Assembly: GCF_000315625.1 (NCBI RefSeq)
Contig: NW_005434663.1
Location: 924,666 to 988,665, forward strand
Direction of reading: 5' to 3'
DNA: 64,000 nt
Source of the DNA: Guillardia theta CCMP2712
Taxonomy: Eukaryota > Cryptophyceae > Pyrenomonadales > Geminigeraceae
In this document: positions 34,085 to 45,194 of the stretch, piece after piece
Position numbering within the stretch: position 1 is the first letter of the stretch
Layout: the number at the start of each line of letters is the position of its first letter
The notes under the pieces: model-generated
What the model was told of the DNA's origin: nothing
The model's input: the letters and a program-made list of their open reading frames with translations, nothing else
The model's database searches: none
Translations under genes and position numbers: made by a program

Positions 34085-34830
34085 TTAGGCTAGTCCCTTG
34101 CACTGCCGGCTGAGCTTTCCGCCATGGCTTTTGAATGAACGGCTGCCCACTCCTTCAATCCTGTCTGACTGAAAAGTCATTCGCGCCCTCAAAGTCCTTC
34201 TCTTCAGCGATTCGCCGCGCCGCGCCACGGGCTGAGCCCGGCGCCCGGCTGATCTCCCCGGGCAGCCAGTCCGTGTGGTCGAGCGATTGTCGGCGTGTCC
34301 TGCTGCCAGGGCTGGACCGGAGTCTCGAGGAGCGTGGCGATGGGGAGACTGTCGATACTTGCCGCCTCTCAGCTCTGGACCTCGTTTCTCCGGAGGAGTG
34401 AGAACGTATACTTCGCTCATGACATGAATCAGGTTCTTATAGTAAGAAGAACTAGCGCGAATAATGAAACACATTGGTAGATTGGAATTGGAACATTGTT
34501 GGACCGCCAGCGAATAAAATTCAGTGATATAATCGTCGAGAGATTTGCCTCCCTGAATGCAGGAGCGAAATCTCAGGACAAGAGATTTTTCGCTTTGGCC
34601 AATGTACGGCTGAAGAACATCTTTCATCATCGCACAAAATGGTCAAAACGAAATGTCTGTTGGAGATTTCCATTGATTCCCGGATGAGTAGAGGGATGTC
34701 TCTGAAGATGATTTTTCAAAACCTGAAGTTTGAGACGTTCGTCGAAAATACCCTGAAGCTGAAAGTCATTCTCAGCATGGATTTGCCAATCGGAAAACGA
34801 GGCTCGAGATAACGATGTAGGCAGAGGCGG
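34085..34830 (-). pseudogene. Gag-like retroelement remnant, frameshifted
   Basis: Two overlapping - strand frames meet near 34627-34630, where one ends in TGA as the next begins. Together they read like a retrotransposon gag core: SDWQIHAENDFQLQG, then RFRSCIQGGKSLDDYITEF, the 'aromatic - Q/K-rich - YITEF' order typical of Ty3-type gag. No reverse transcriptase, protease or zinc knuckle and no terminal repeats are visible, so this is a fragment. The 34200-34330 part is unusually GC-rich compared with its neighbours. Gag similarity is motif-level only. Confidence 0.45.
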
Positions 34831-35418
34831 GACCGTCGCTCTGTGAACGAGAGCAGGAGCAGGTCGCAGTCCAGAGCAATTAGGCTTCGAAAAATAAGTG
34901 TATGCAGAAAGTAGGAAGAAAATGCACGCCAAGATGTTGAGTTCCCAAGGAATAGCAAGATGGATCAGACAATTGAAGAGGACGAAGAGAAGCTGGCAAG
35001 AAGCGAAGGGAGAGAGGAGAGGAGAGGAGAGGAGAGGAGAGGAGGGGACAAAATCGTAGCGGAGGGGATCAGGGAGGGGATCGTCACTTTCCTCATTGGG
35101 AATCTGAACCCGGCGACGGGCCTCGGACGTCTTTTCTCCGCTGGACACTCACTGAGGTCAATTGTGAAACCGCGATCCTGGAAGGACCACCCCACCTTTT
35201 TGAGGCTGATTCTTGCAGAAGTGCGTGGGTAGTCAACATGTTTGCACGGGTACCCCCTTATTCCCCTGAACGGAAGTCTGCGAGTCAGGGGTGGTCAGGG
35301 GTAGTGAAGGGTCACGACGTCGCTTCAGAATGGTAATGCCGATCCTAGTACGTTTGAGGGAGAGAAAGATGGGGGCGAGAGAGGAGGGAGAGGAGAAGGC
35401 GGAATAAGTTCGCAGAGG
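34831..35418. other. Gene-free spacer with GGAGA repeat
   Basis: 35008-35045 is a short GAGGA/GGAGA tandem run. No supported exon. Confidence 0.5.
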
Positions 35419-35575
35419 GAGGTACAGATGGACTAGTAGTGTTGTGGGGAGCGGGAGGTACAGATGGACTAGTAGTGTTGTGGGGAGTGGGAGGTACAGA
35501 TGGACTATTAGTGTTGTGGGGAGTGGGAGGTACAGATGGACTATTAGTGTTGTGGGGAGTGGGAGGTACAGATGG
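35419..35575. repeat. 36-bp tandem repeat, about 4.4 copies
   Basis: Unit begins GAGGTACAGATGGACTAGTA and ends GTTGTGGGGAGYGG. Copies differ by one or two bases (GTAGT versus TTAGT). The partial last copy supplies the ATG of the next gene. Confidence 0.95.
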
Positions 35576-36127
35576 AGAAGGTGTTGAAGTTGAAGCAGAG
35601 TATAACGGGACATGCGTGTGTCTTAGATTGGCACAAGATCAGGGTGCAAGTGAGAGTGAATCAATATGAATGGCTGTAGAACCAAATGCTGCCATCATTC
35701 TAGAAGTTTACGTCTCGCATGCTGACTATGATTTCACAGTTTGTTAAGCTCATTGTTGATCGTGCTGTTGGCCACAATGGCTTCAACTTCAACGCTGCCT
35801 CCAACGTGATCTTTCTTCGATTTCCTTTTGACTGCTCTGAGCTCCTCAACAGGACGAGTGCTTCAAGTTGAACCAGGTTGGCCTCTGGGGTGCCGAGACT
35901 GGCGATGTGATGGGCAATGGCGAGGTGATTTCAGTCATAAGATAGGGTAGATTTTCGCTGACAAGTTTGCAGTCCTATGATGGTGATGGTGTTGGCACCA
36001 ACACCTCTGCTGAGGAGAACCATCCGTAAGTAACCCTTGAATGGCAAGCTCTCTTTCTGAACTGGTTCTCCACAGCTACTCTGCCCGCAGACAGAACAAC
36101 TTCGGATCCCTCGTCCACTTTCACTAA
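35572..36127 (+). CDS. Small Gly/Asn-rich orphan protein
   Basis: 106 residues, not recognised. Exons 35572-35649, 35740-35805, 35853-35924, 35973-36025 and 36076-36127 are joined by GT-AG introns of 47-90 bases and close exactly on TAA. The sequence is polar with no membrane segment: FVKLIVDRAVGHNGFNF, NDECFKLNQVGLWGAET, SYDGDGVGTN, SARRQNNFGSLVHFH. Exons 2-5 look strongly coding. The first exon (MEKVLKLKQSITGH) is less certain because it begins inside the last copy of the 36-bp repeat. The gene converges on the PDZ gene with 99 bases between stops. The short exons with high Gly/Asn suggest a compact extracellular or luminal domain, but that is a guess. Confidence 0.6.
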
Positions 36128-36225
36128 GCAATGAGAAATGAGAAATTGTTTAGATCAGTAAAAAACAGCCCGGTGTACTCTGGCCGTTAGTTTGCACTTG
36201 TTTCTGCTTGACAGCTTTCATTATT

Positions 36226-38625
36226 TTACAACAGCCACAGGCCACTGGAGGAAGACTTGAGCGCATGCAACGATACAATGGAGTCTCCAATCATGATTCC
36301 AGCCCTGAGAACGTGTCGTTACACGATAGCTATCGTCGGTTACCATCCTCACCTTGACGCTGGGCTGTGATCCTGCAAACCCTGCACGACCGTCCCTCCT
36401 ACATCTCGTCAACAACGATGTCAAATTGCTCAAGGTTGTGTTTACCTGTTACACGATCTGTATTCAGAATCATGCCCAATCCTGAGTTATCTTTGGATCG
36501 TTCCAGGAAAACAACCCTTTTGGTGCCGTACATGTTTCTCACTACAAGCTATCAGCAGAATCAGATCAGCGGCTGCATGGCTAGAACAAACATTACTGAC
36601 CTGTGCTGTCTTGTTGTTCAGAAAACAAGATTGCAAAACCGCAGCAAGTTCCTTCTTGTTGAGCTTGCTCACATCTGTGCCTCCGAGGACGAATGGATTT
36701 TGTTTGCCGGCTGTGCTGTTCTTCAAGGAAACTCCAACACCAGCAGAAGATCCGTCCGAATCCCTCGACATTCTCATCATAACGCTGTCACAAACAAGGT
36801 CTGTCCATTCTTCCTGTGAGTTCTCTGGAGTTTGATCACGATTGCCTGCATTCTGTAGCCTTACATTGGAAGGGTGCTGATCTGACCTTCGCTGGACTTC
36901 GTCATGAAGATGAGATGAGAAGTGATGTACTGGCTGTTGCAGCATGTTCTGTGACGAGACGTTGGTTGCCTCTTGGAAACGGTTGAGCACCATTTCTTCT
37001 TGTAGACTCATATGGCCTGCGTCTTTCTCTGATTTTTGCAGAAAGTCCGTCTTTCCACTCATCCGTGGAACCTCGACATTGAAATTCGTTTGACTTTCAG
37101 AATTCCAAGATTTAACGCCAGCAATACGGTGATGTTTAGTAGAGAAAAATGTTGGAAAGGAGTTATGAAACTGAGGGCTTACTTGATTCATGCGGGTAGA
37201 GGGCTTTTCAGCTGTTGCATGGTCTCGATTCGAAGGTGAATTCCGAGTTTCGATATGGTAAGTTTCGTACTTGACCTCTTCACGAGCCTGTACGTTCGTG
37301 GCACTGAAGTCCTGCATCTGATAGGCTAACTTGAGGGATGGAGCAGGGCCCACTCCCCACTTGTCTATCTGCCATCCTGCTTCGGGCGGAGGTGCACCTG
37401 GCGGATCTTGGCAAGGACAACTGCGCGTCATATCAAACACTTTGATCACAACATCGATCAGGATCTTTCACCTGTAATATACGGCTTCTATCATTGCATC
37501 TCTCTCCGTTTCAAACGTACCCACAACATCACAAATGATCCACTTCTCATTGTTCATGCCAAACGATGGGATCCTCATGATGTGATTTGAGGTGTGAACT
37601 TGCACAAAGACGGAACCTTGCGATATTTGTCTGTATTCGCCATTCACTGCATCTATTCCTGCACCAGCAACGTGTATTGTGATGTCGAATCGTCTTGTTT
37701 GTAGGGCGTTGACCTCTTGGATGGCAAGAGGAGACGCTTCTCGCACGTTTCTTGCTGTTTGTATGGGGTCTGACGATTTTCTTCGATCGATCGGTTGAAG
37801 TGCAGCCGAATCATGAATTACTCCGTTAGCAACAGCTGGAATGGTTGTAGGCTGTGATACTTCCTGATTCGCAATCGCATGCACAGTTGCATGGCTGGAA
37901 CCATTTACCTGTGAACTCGTTGCTTCAACCTTCTTTCCCAAAACTCTTCGAATCATTTGAAGCAGCTTTATGTCTTCTTGATCCGAATGCTTGCGTTTCG
38001 ATGCAGCCAGGTCTTCCTTTGTAAACATGGTAGAATCTGTCTTACTCGAGATGGGACTGTCCAGATTCTCTGGCATTTCTCTTATGTTACTTGGGCGGTC
38101 GTCGTAACCATCGTGGTAAAGTCCATTCAGAGCGTTCACTTGGTCCTCGAGGGCTTTGATCTTCACGTCCACTGTCTTGTCTTTTTCATCCTTGATCCAC
38201 TGCAAGCCCTCTTCAATCTTTTGAAACTTGGACAACCAGACGTCGCTCACTGGAGCCTGGACGGGAAGGATCAATGGGAACGATGGCAGCGGCGGATGGG
38301 TGGTCGGTTGCCAGGAGAAGGCTTCATTGCTAGTAACGCTCCTCCCCTGTCCAACCGGGAGTCCTCTTCCTCGGTGCAAACTTTCAAAATCCACAGGATG
38401 GTTCTTCACAAGAGATAACGGGGAAGTCAACGGAGTTGCAATTGTACCTGCTGGCTCCCTCAAGCTTTTCTGACTGAGCTCCCGCCATGAAGCAGGAAAG
38501 AGAGGATCAGCTACTATGCTCTCAGGCTGTTCAGAAGCAGAACGAGAAGTTTGTATCCTCTTTCGAGTTCGCTTCTCTTCTACTATACGCCATGCTCGTT
38601 CAAGAGCCGCTTGCCTCGCCGCCAT
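36226..38625 (-). CDS. PDZ-domain protein with N-terminal coiled-coil and conserved GW/PAP module
   Basis: 733 residues from exons 37472-38625, 36601-37420, 36446-36548, 36353-36398 and 36226-36304, closing on TAA. N-terminus: basic helix (MAARQAALERAWRIVEEK), Ser/Pro-rich linker, short coiled coil (DVKIKALEDQVNALNGLY). A module spanning residues about 310-420 has VNGEYRQ, MRIPSFGMNNEKWIICD, AVYYR, GAPPPEAGWQIDKWG and GPAPSLKL; I have seen the 'G-x-Y ... W-x-I ... PP-x-x-GW ... PAP' layout in protist proteins but know no function for it. A long polar region follows. The C-terminus is a PDZ domain (KRVVFLERSKDNSGLGMIL, GTVVQGLQDHSPASR, AGIMIGDSIVSL). Likely a cytoplasmic scaffold. Confidence 0.8.
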
Positions 38626-39417
38626 AGCAATCAGAGGAACGAAAAGTTGACTTTAGCCTAGAAACATTCCAACAGATTTTAAAAATTGAGAAGAGATTTT
38701 TATTCATGTTCAAACTTTTCATCAATTTCCACTCGGTCTGTCAACTTTCAAAGCCGACAGTTCAACTTTGACTAGGCCCGGGCCCGGTACCGCCGGTCTC
38801 AACTCAGTGACTCCGGGTCACCCGGAAGTTTTCTTTACTCAAAGTTAAGTTAAAAATCAGAATCAGGATGCACCCGGTAGGATTCGGATGCCCGGTGATA
38901 ACTAATACCTTCACTTAACTGCGGGGACTTCCCACCATGGCATGGCTGCTCCGGAAGGAGTGAGACGCGTACCGGAAAGCAGCAGCGATGATGACTGCAG
39001 AAGACATGAAGCCTTGATGTGACAGAAGATCTAGTACTGGTGGAGAAGATCTAGTACTGGTGGTAGAAGGCAATTTCAGACCATAGCGCTGCTGGTGAAG
39101 TTGCTGCTTGCTCTTGCACTGTCTGTTTGTGAGTGGAGAGCAGCAGAAGGAGGAGGAGGAGGAGGAGGAGGAGGAGGAGGAGGAGGACGATCAATCATAT
39201 CATTACGAGACCTTATAAGTGAGAAACTCTGCATTCCGGCTATCTGTGGGTACCTGGAAGTGTTTGTACATCGCGACAAGCAGCTGCAAGGGGTTGCGGG
39301 ACTGTATCTCTCGTTTGTCAAGACAGCTCAAGTTTTGAGGGGTGGGAGGCGTCGATTTAAACGAATGCAGCCGTCGACATGCATTTGCGAATGTGAGAAG
39401 ACTTGAAGTCTTCGAAG
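38626..39417. promoter_or_regulatory. Divergent promoter region with GGCCCGGGCCC motif and a 20-bp direct repeat
   Basis: 38774-38800 holds GGCCCGGGCCCGGTACCGCCGG, with further CACCCGG copies at 38819 and 38872. 39024-39063 has two copies of AGAAGATCTAGTACTGGTGG or nearly so. 39149-39184 is a GGA microsatellite. The function is inferred from its position between two divergent genes. Confidence 0.4.
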
Positions 39418-42400
39418 ATGCTCACACAGAAATATACCACAGATGCCAAGACTGGACGAGCCACCTGTCGAAAATGTCAGATGAAAATATGCCAGAGCGA
39501 GGTCGGCGTTTTCCTCTTCAACTGATCGCAAATTGACGAGCTCTCAGGCAAAAATGGGGCTTCAGGACATGGACGCTTGGGGAGCGACGCACTGGTATCA
39601 CCTGCACTGTTTTGACTGGAAGAAGTATTCGTCAAGGTCATTGATCTTCGGCTACACGGATCTGAAAGAAGAGGATCAACGACGGATAGACGACTTGATC
39701 GCTAACAGGGAGACATTCAAGGTTTGTCACCAGCAGAAGAGTTTGTCCTTGGTTTTGAGTCTGACGAGTCTCCTAACAGCCTCCCAACGCCTGGCCAGGG
39801 CTACCTCAGGAGCTTCCTGGTCGACCTGGAGTGATCATTGAGAACGAGAGAGCCGAAGACATTTGCTATGGCAGTTGCGACGTGTTTGTTGTAGGATGTC
39901 AATATTATGGGTAGGGTCGGAATGCCTGATTGCGTCCTGAGCTTGTTTGACAGTTTTGCAGGGGAGAGCTGCTAGTTGGTCAATATGCCTTGTTGAAGAG
40001 AGAGCCAGACAATCCTTACGATCAAAATGCCATCCGAGTAGACAACATGCTTGGGTTACAGGTACCTCCTCACAGACCTTGAGCCTTCTGCCATGTTGTA
40101 AGTGCCGGACAACCAGGTTGGGCACATCAAGAGAGTGTTTGCTGCTGGGCTTGCTCCATTGATGGATGATGCAAGTCCCTGGAAACCAAGTTTTGAAGTC
40201 AGTGTGAACTCAACGGATGTGTATCATTGCAGAGTATCGATCACTGTGTATGGTCCTCGAGCATTCGCGTTACAAGTACGAACGTTTCTGAGGTTGTATA
40301 AGATGAACCTGAGCGGTGGCGTGCATATTGAAGGTGATTTGAACTATCAAAGCACTTCTTCTCAACTCGTCTTCCTGTGTTGCAAAAGTATGTCTCTTTT
40401 ATTAGTTTTTCCACAGGAGATTCTTCTGCATATCAGATTGAAAAATCCGAAAAACTCACTTGCAAAGCTCTGGATGAAATGTTTGAGAAGCTTGAGGTTG
40501 ATACAAGTTCTCTAGACCTTCAATTATGTCGAAGTGTGCACTTGCAAAATTGCGAGTAAGAAACATGAACTTTTTCCAGGTGTTCTCTCCAACCTATTGT
40601 GCACTACCTTGCTCCAGCATCAGCTTGAAGGAGTGGCATGGATGCACATGATGGAGACAACCGAAAAATTATTGCCTTTCTGGCGTGAGGTGACGACCAT
40701 TGAACTTGGTTCCTTTCATCCCAATTGATTTTGAATCGTTAGGTTGACAAGAATGGAGCTATGCAGTATTTCGACGAAATCACCAGTACCTTGTATCCGA
40801 TGTCTCCTGGACCGGTTAAAAAAGTCTTGAAATGCCGATCAAGAGAGTTCACACTTCTGTAGTTACGTGGGGGAATACTCGCTGATGATATGGGTCTGGG
40901 CAAGACCTTGCAGGTAAAGGGTATTGCACTGAGCTACCTGTCTGTTATAATACTTGCGAAGATATTGTCCTTGATCCTCATGAATCCAAGGACTAAACCA
41001 ACCAAGGAATCGAAACAGTTGGGAAATGGCGGGACGCTGATTGTTTGTCCAACGTCGGTGTTGAGCAACTGGGTCGACCAAGCTAAGCTTCATACAACGA
41101 AAGGTTTGCTTTCTGTCGTCACATACCATGGAGGAGCCAGACAAGAGCTGTCAAGTTCTTTGAGGGAGCATGACGTCGTTGTCACAACATATGGTACATT
41201 AGCTTGCGAATTTGAGGAAGCTTCTTCGAATGGTCCGATCTCCAAGAAGAAGAGGAAGCGAACAGGGGCAGAAAACTTGTTTTCTGTCAACTGGCATCGG
41301 ATAGTTCTCGACGAAGCTCATATCATTCGGAATCGACAGGTGTGTATGCACTTGTATTTGCCATTTTTCGTTATTTCACTCGCCGTGGTGCAGACGAAAA
41401 CATTCAAAGCATGTTGCCGGCTGGAGGGAACACATCGTTGGGCTGTGACGGGCACACCATTCCAGAACAAAGCAGAGGACATTTCGGCGCTCTTCTCATT
41501 CCTGAAAGCGAAACCTGTGGATGATTTCACAGTGTTCAAGCAATCAGTATCGAATCCCCTCAAGTCGTCAGGGGCAGAAGGCAGTGCAATGGCGCGACTT
41601 CGAGTGCTGCTGAAGGGTGAGAAGATAAGGATTCATCTCAGGGATCTAAGTGTACAAACCAGCCATGTGCCTTCGTAGAAGCAAATCTCTCTTGATGAAC
41701 TCTTTGCCCGAAAAAACTGTACTCGCTTTTTCATCTTGTTAATCAATCATTGATCGACTTCTTTCAGATTGAAATCTGCAGAATTCGCCTGGATAAAAAA
41801 CAGCAAGAAGCATACAGTGTGGTATTTTACAAAGTCACCTTTTCGTCATTTCCTCTTGACGCCTTTGAAAAGTTGCTGGATTCTGCTCTGTTATGCTTTG
41901 GACCGATCATGAAGTCCGGGGGGAAGGCGATTACCAAGCATTACACTAGTTTGTTTGAGTGCGTGCTTCGCCTTCGTCAGGTTCTTCCACAATCCATTTC
42001 TGCCCTTGTTTTCAACTTTCATTGCAAGGTTTGCAACGCGCTCCATCTTTTGCCCAAAGAGAGATTAGAGAATGCGAAAAAGGCCCTGCAGTCACTGAAC
42101 AAAGTGGAATTGAATGTCGAAGAAGCAGAAGCTCTTCTCAAGAAGCTACAAGGAGCTATCAACGTTGGTGAGATACCTTGACTCTCTAGACATCCTCATT
42201 GCTTATATGTATCAGGTGAGAACGAAGATGAAGCGTTGACTTTCGAATGCTGCATCTGTCTGGATGACTTGGATGCTTCCCTCGCTCAGATCATCCGGCA
42301 ATGCGGGCATTGCTTCTGTAGCCTGTGTCTGCAGAAACTCTTGGCTAGCGTGCAAGGCTCAGAGTGCCGATGTCCTCTCTGTCGCTCTCCTTTCACCAGA

Positions 42401-43291
42401 GGGGATTTTATCGGGGCAACGGAGCTCAACAACATCGTCACCATGACGGATAACATCCAAGGTAGATCGACGCATGTCCTCGCACGTGGGATTGACGGTT
42501 GTGTGCAGGGGCCTGTGAAAGCGCGTCCTCTGCGGATCAGGGTCATGCTTAAGTCCTTGCATGTTTCTTCTGAATGACCTGACGAGTGGATCAGTTTCGC
42601 CCAAGGTTCAAGTTGTGTTACAGGAGTTGAACAAGGAGTGGGAAGCAGATCCCTCCCAGAAGGTATCGATCCCCTTACCTGTTGGACGTGTCTCATGTCG
42701 TTACTATAGGCTGTGATATTCTCTCAATTTACTGGAATGCTGTCGCACGCCCAGGAGGTTCTTGCTCAAAATGGTATCCAGTGTCTTCGAATAGACGGGT
42801 CGCTATCCCTGGACAAGGTGAGAACGATGAGAGCTTTCCTGCGAGAACTTTCTGACGTCTACCTTGCTGCAGCGAACTGAAGTCCTTCGACAGTTCGACC
42901 GTGACGATGCTCGTCGAGTCCTCTTGGTTTCTCTCAAGGTGTGCCATCAACACGTGCATGGTAGTGTCCGCGAATGACGTTGCGATAGGCTGGAGGGACG
43001 GGAATCAATCTCGTGAGAGCAAATCTCGTCTTCATGCTTGATCAGTGGTGGAACTATGGAGTGGAGGAGCAAGCGATGGACAGAGTTCACCGCATCGGAC
43101 AAACGAGGAGAACGCGGATTGTGCGCATGGTATGTCAAGATACCGTTGAGGAGAAGATTTTGCAGCTTCAGGAGAGCAAACAGCTGCTCGGCAAGGGGGT
43201 GACGGCACAGCTCAGTGCTGAAGAAGCGCAGAAAGCCAGGATTGCTGACCTTAGAACGCTGCTGTTTGGCTGCGGAAATGATATTCCTTGA
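39418..43291 (+). CDS. PARP-type zinc finger-HIRAN-SNF2 helicase-RING protein (Rad5/HLTF family)
   Basis: Predicted nuclear ATP-dependent DNA translocase and ubiquitin ligase for post-replication repair. The first exon, 39418-39501, begins MLTQKYTTDAKTGRATCRKC, and the second gives WYHLHCF and GYTDLKEEDQRRIDDL: together a PARP-type C2HC zinc finger. Then HIRAN (YGSCDVFVVGCQYYGGELL, PDNPYDQNAIRVDN, GHIKRVFAAGLAPLMD), the Rad5-type LLQHQLEGVAWM and PFW, Walker A DDMGLGKTLQ, DEAH (LDEAHIIRN), TGTPFQN, RING (CCICLDDL, CGHCFCSLC, CRCPLCRSPF), and motifs V-VI (DQWWNYGVEEQAMDRVHRIGQTRRT). Catalytic residues appear intact. Many small exons, not all junctions checked. The PARP finger fused to this family is unusual. 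Confidence 0.9.
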
Positions 43292-45194
43292 CATCTTTGA
43301 GTAAAGGATCTTATGAACTCAACATTTATTCATTCAGACTAGACCTCGAGCTTCAGAGCAGGTAAAAGAAAGATTGCTACTCCTAGAATTTTCAATCAAG
43401 AGGCAACACAACGAGAGCTGTTCGTCCTTATTCCATTCTCAGACAAGAGAAGGACGTCGCTCGACGGGCTCCTCTCTATCGCTCGTCATACCCGCGGACT
43501 CTCTCCGACGTCGTCCTGCTGTCTCTCTTCACTGTGACCTGCACCTCGTCTCTCCTCCAGGCCGCCCCGTGCTCGGCACATCTACCAAATCACTGAGTTA
43601 CGCCTTGCGTCCTTCAACTGATTGGAGGCGGGCTTGGTGGAGGCAGTAAAACTGAAAGTTTGCCCTTTCAAACGAGATAGAATCTTCAGATATCTCAAAG
43701 ATGGAGAACGCTTCTTTTCGATCACAATAAGCATTTTGCTGACACCGCCTCCAATATTAGGCGAAAATAGTTGTTTTCATTTGTACGGCTTCAAAGAGGC
43801 CTGCAACCCCCATCCCTTCGGAATAGCCTCCACCCCTACCCCCAACTTTCCGTCGTTGTCGTTCCATGTCATGATGAGCTCTCCAATACCCTAGCAAACA
43901 GCATCTATGACTGCCATAGGTAGAACGGCCTGTTTGCACCACCCCTACCAGAAGCAGAACCAGCTCTGAAGGCAGGACCCCTACCCCTCTTCGGCCTACC
44001 CCACATGCGATGGTCAGATCGGTGTCAACGTGTGGCAGCTGACGTAGAGATTTTAAAACACAAGTAAAAGTAAAACTGATTTCGGCCTCGGTCATGTATT
44101 GGAGTAAAACGATGGCAAACGACCCGAAGCTCCCTATGACCAAAAAAAGATCGATGCAAAAGTCGAAGATAATACTTTTGGCACATCAGGGTCAAGGAGG
44201 CAGCCCATACAAGTGTTTTAAACGTCAGCAGGGGATGCGTCCCTTCGTACCTTACCCCCTGTACCCCTTACCCCCTGCTGTGACCCCCGTCCGGCCTCCA
44301 GTACCTCATACTACCCTACCACGTCGAGCGGCTCCACTCAACCCTCTCTTTCAGGTTTCCAAAACGAGGGATCTCGTTCTCCACACCTCGTTGGTCATAT
44401 CAGGTTTCAAATATGTGAAATCTTTGCAGTAAATATGAAAATTGAAGAGTATATTTCATATTTATATTCTAAATTTAGTTTTGGACACTCCCCTCATGAA
44501 AATATTTCCTCCCAGCGGATCCCTGGCCTTTCGTGTATTTCTACCCCCACCTACATTGTTCTCGCCAACATCGAATTGTACCCCTACATGCAACTTGTCA
44601 CCCGTACTTTTATGTTCTTGTACCCTATCCATGAATACCCTTCAACCTCTGGACTGGGGGTCCCCACCCACTCATGATTGTCACAACCCCCTAAATTATA
44701 CCACCGTACCCGGAGGCCGTAGCGACCCTATCTCTTATTCCACCCCTACCCCCTCTGTTTTGCTCCACCCACAACCCTTCTCTAGCACCTCTCTGGTACA
44801 ACTTTTCCGTACCCACTACCGGTTATTTGCACACGAGTACCCGTGTTTTCTCCACATGTAGTGTTATCTCAATACCCCTGTTTCACCACCCACCCTTGTA
44901 AAAATATCACCTGCTGTATCCCACCATCTCAAGTGGTCACTTCCGCCTCCCCTCCTTGCCGCCTTGCCTCTCTTACTCCTGCATTGTTACCTCACCTTGC
45001 TCCTGTATCGCTCTGCCTCCTCTCCCCGCTAGACGACCCCTCCCCTCCTCTCCTTCCTCTACGCTTGCATCTGCTACATATTTCTACCTGCCTCTCTTGC
45101 CTCTTCGCCCACCTCCCTCGCTCTATCGGAGTTACTGCATGCGAGAAAGGACAACTCATTAAGACTCGTATTGTAGAACATATCAACAGTCACA
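43292..45194. other. 1.9-kb gene-free region, C-rich with recurrent CCCCTACC
   Basis: 43790-45060 is rich in C/T with many CCCCTACC, ACCCCT and CCACCC words, similar in style to 62850-63360. Open frames here are compositional (Pro/Leu/Ser-rich). No splice-supported exon was found. Confidence 0.6.
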
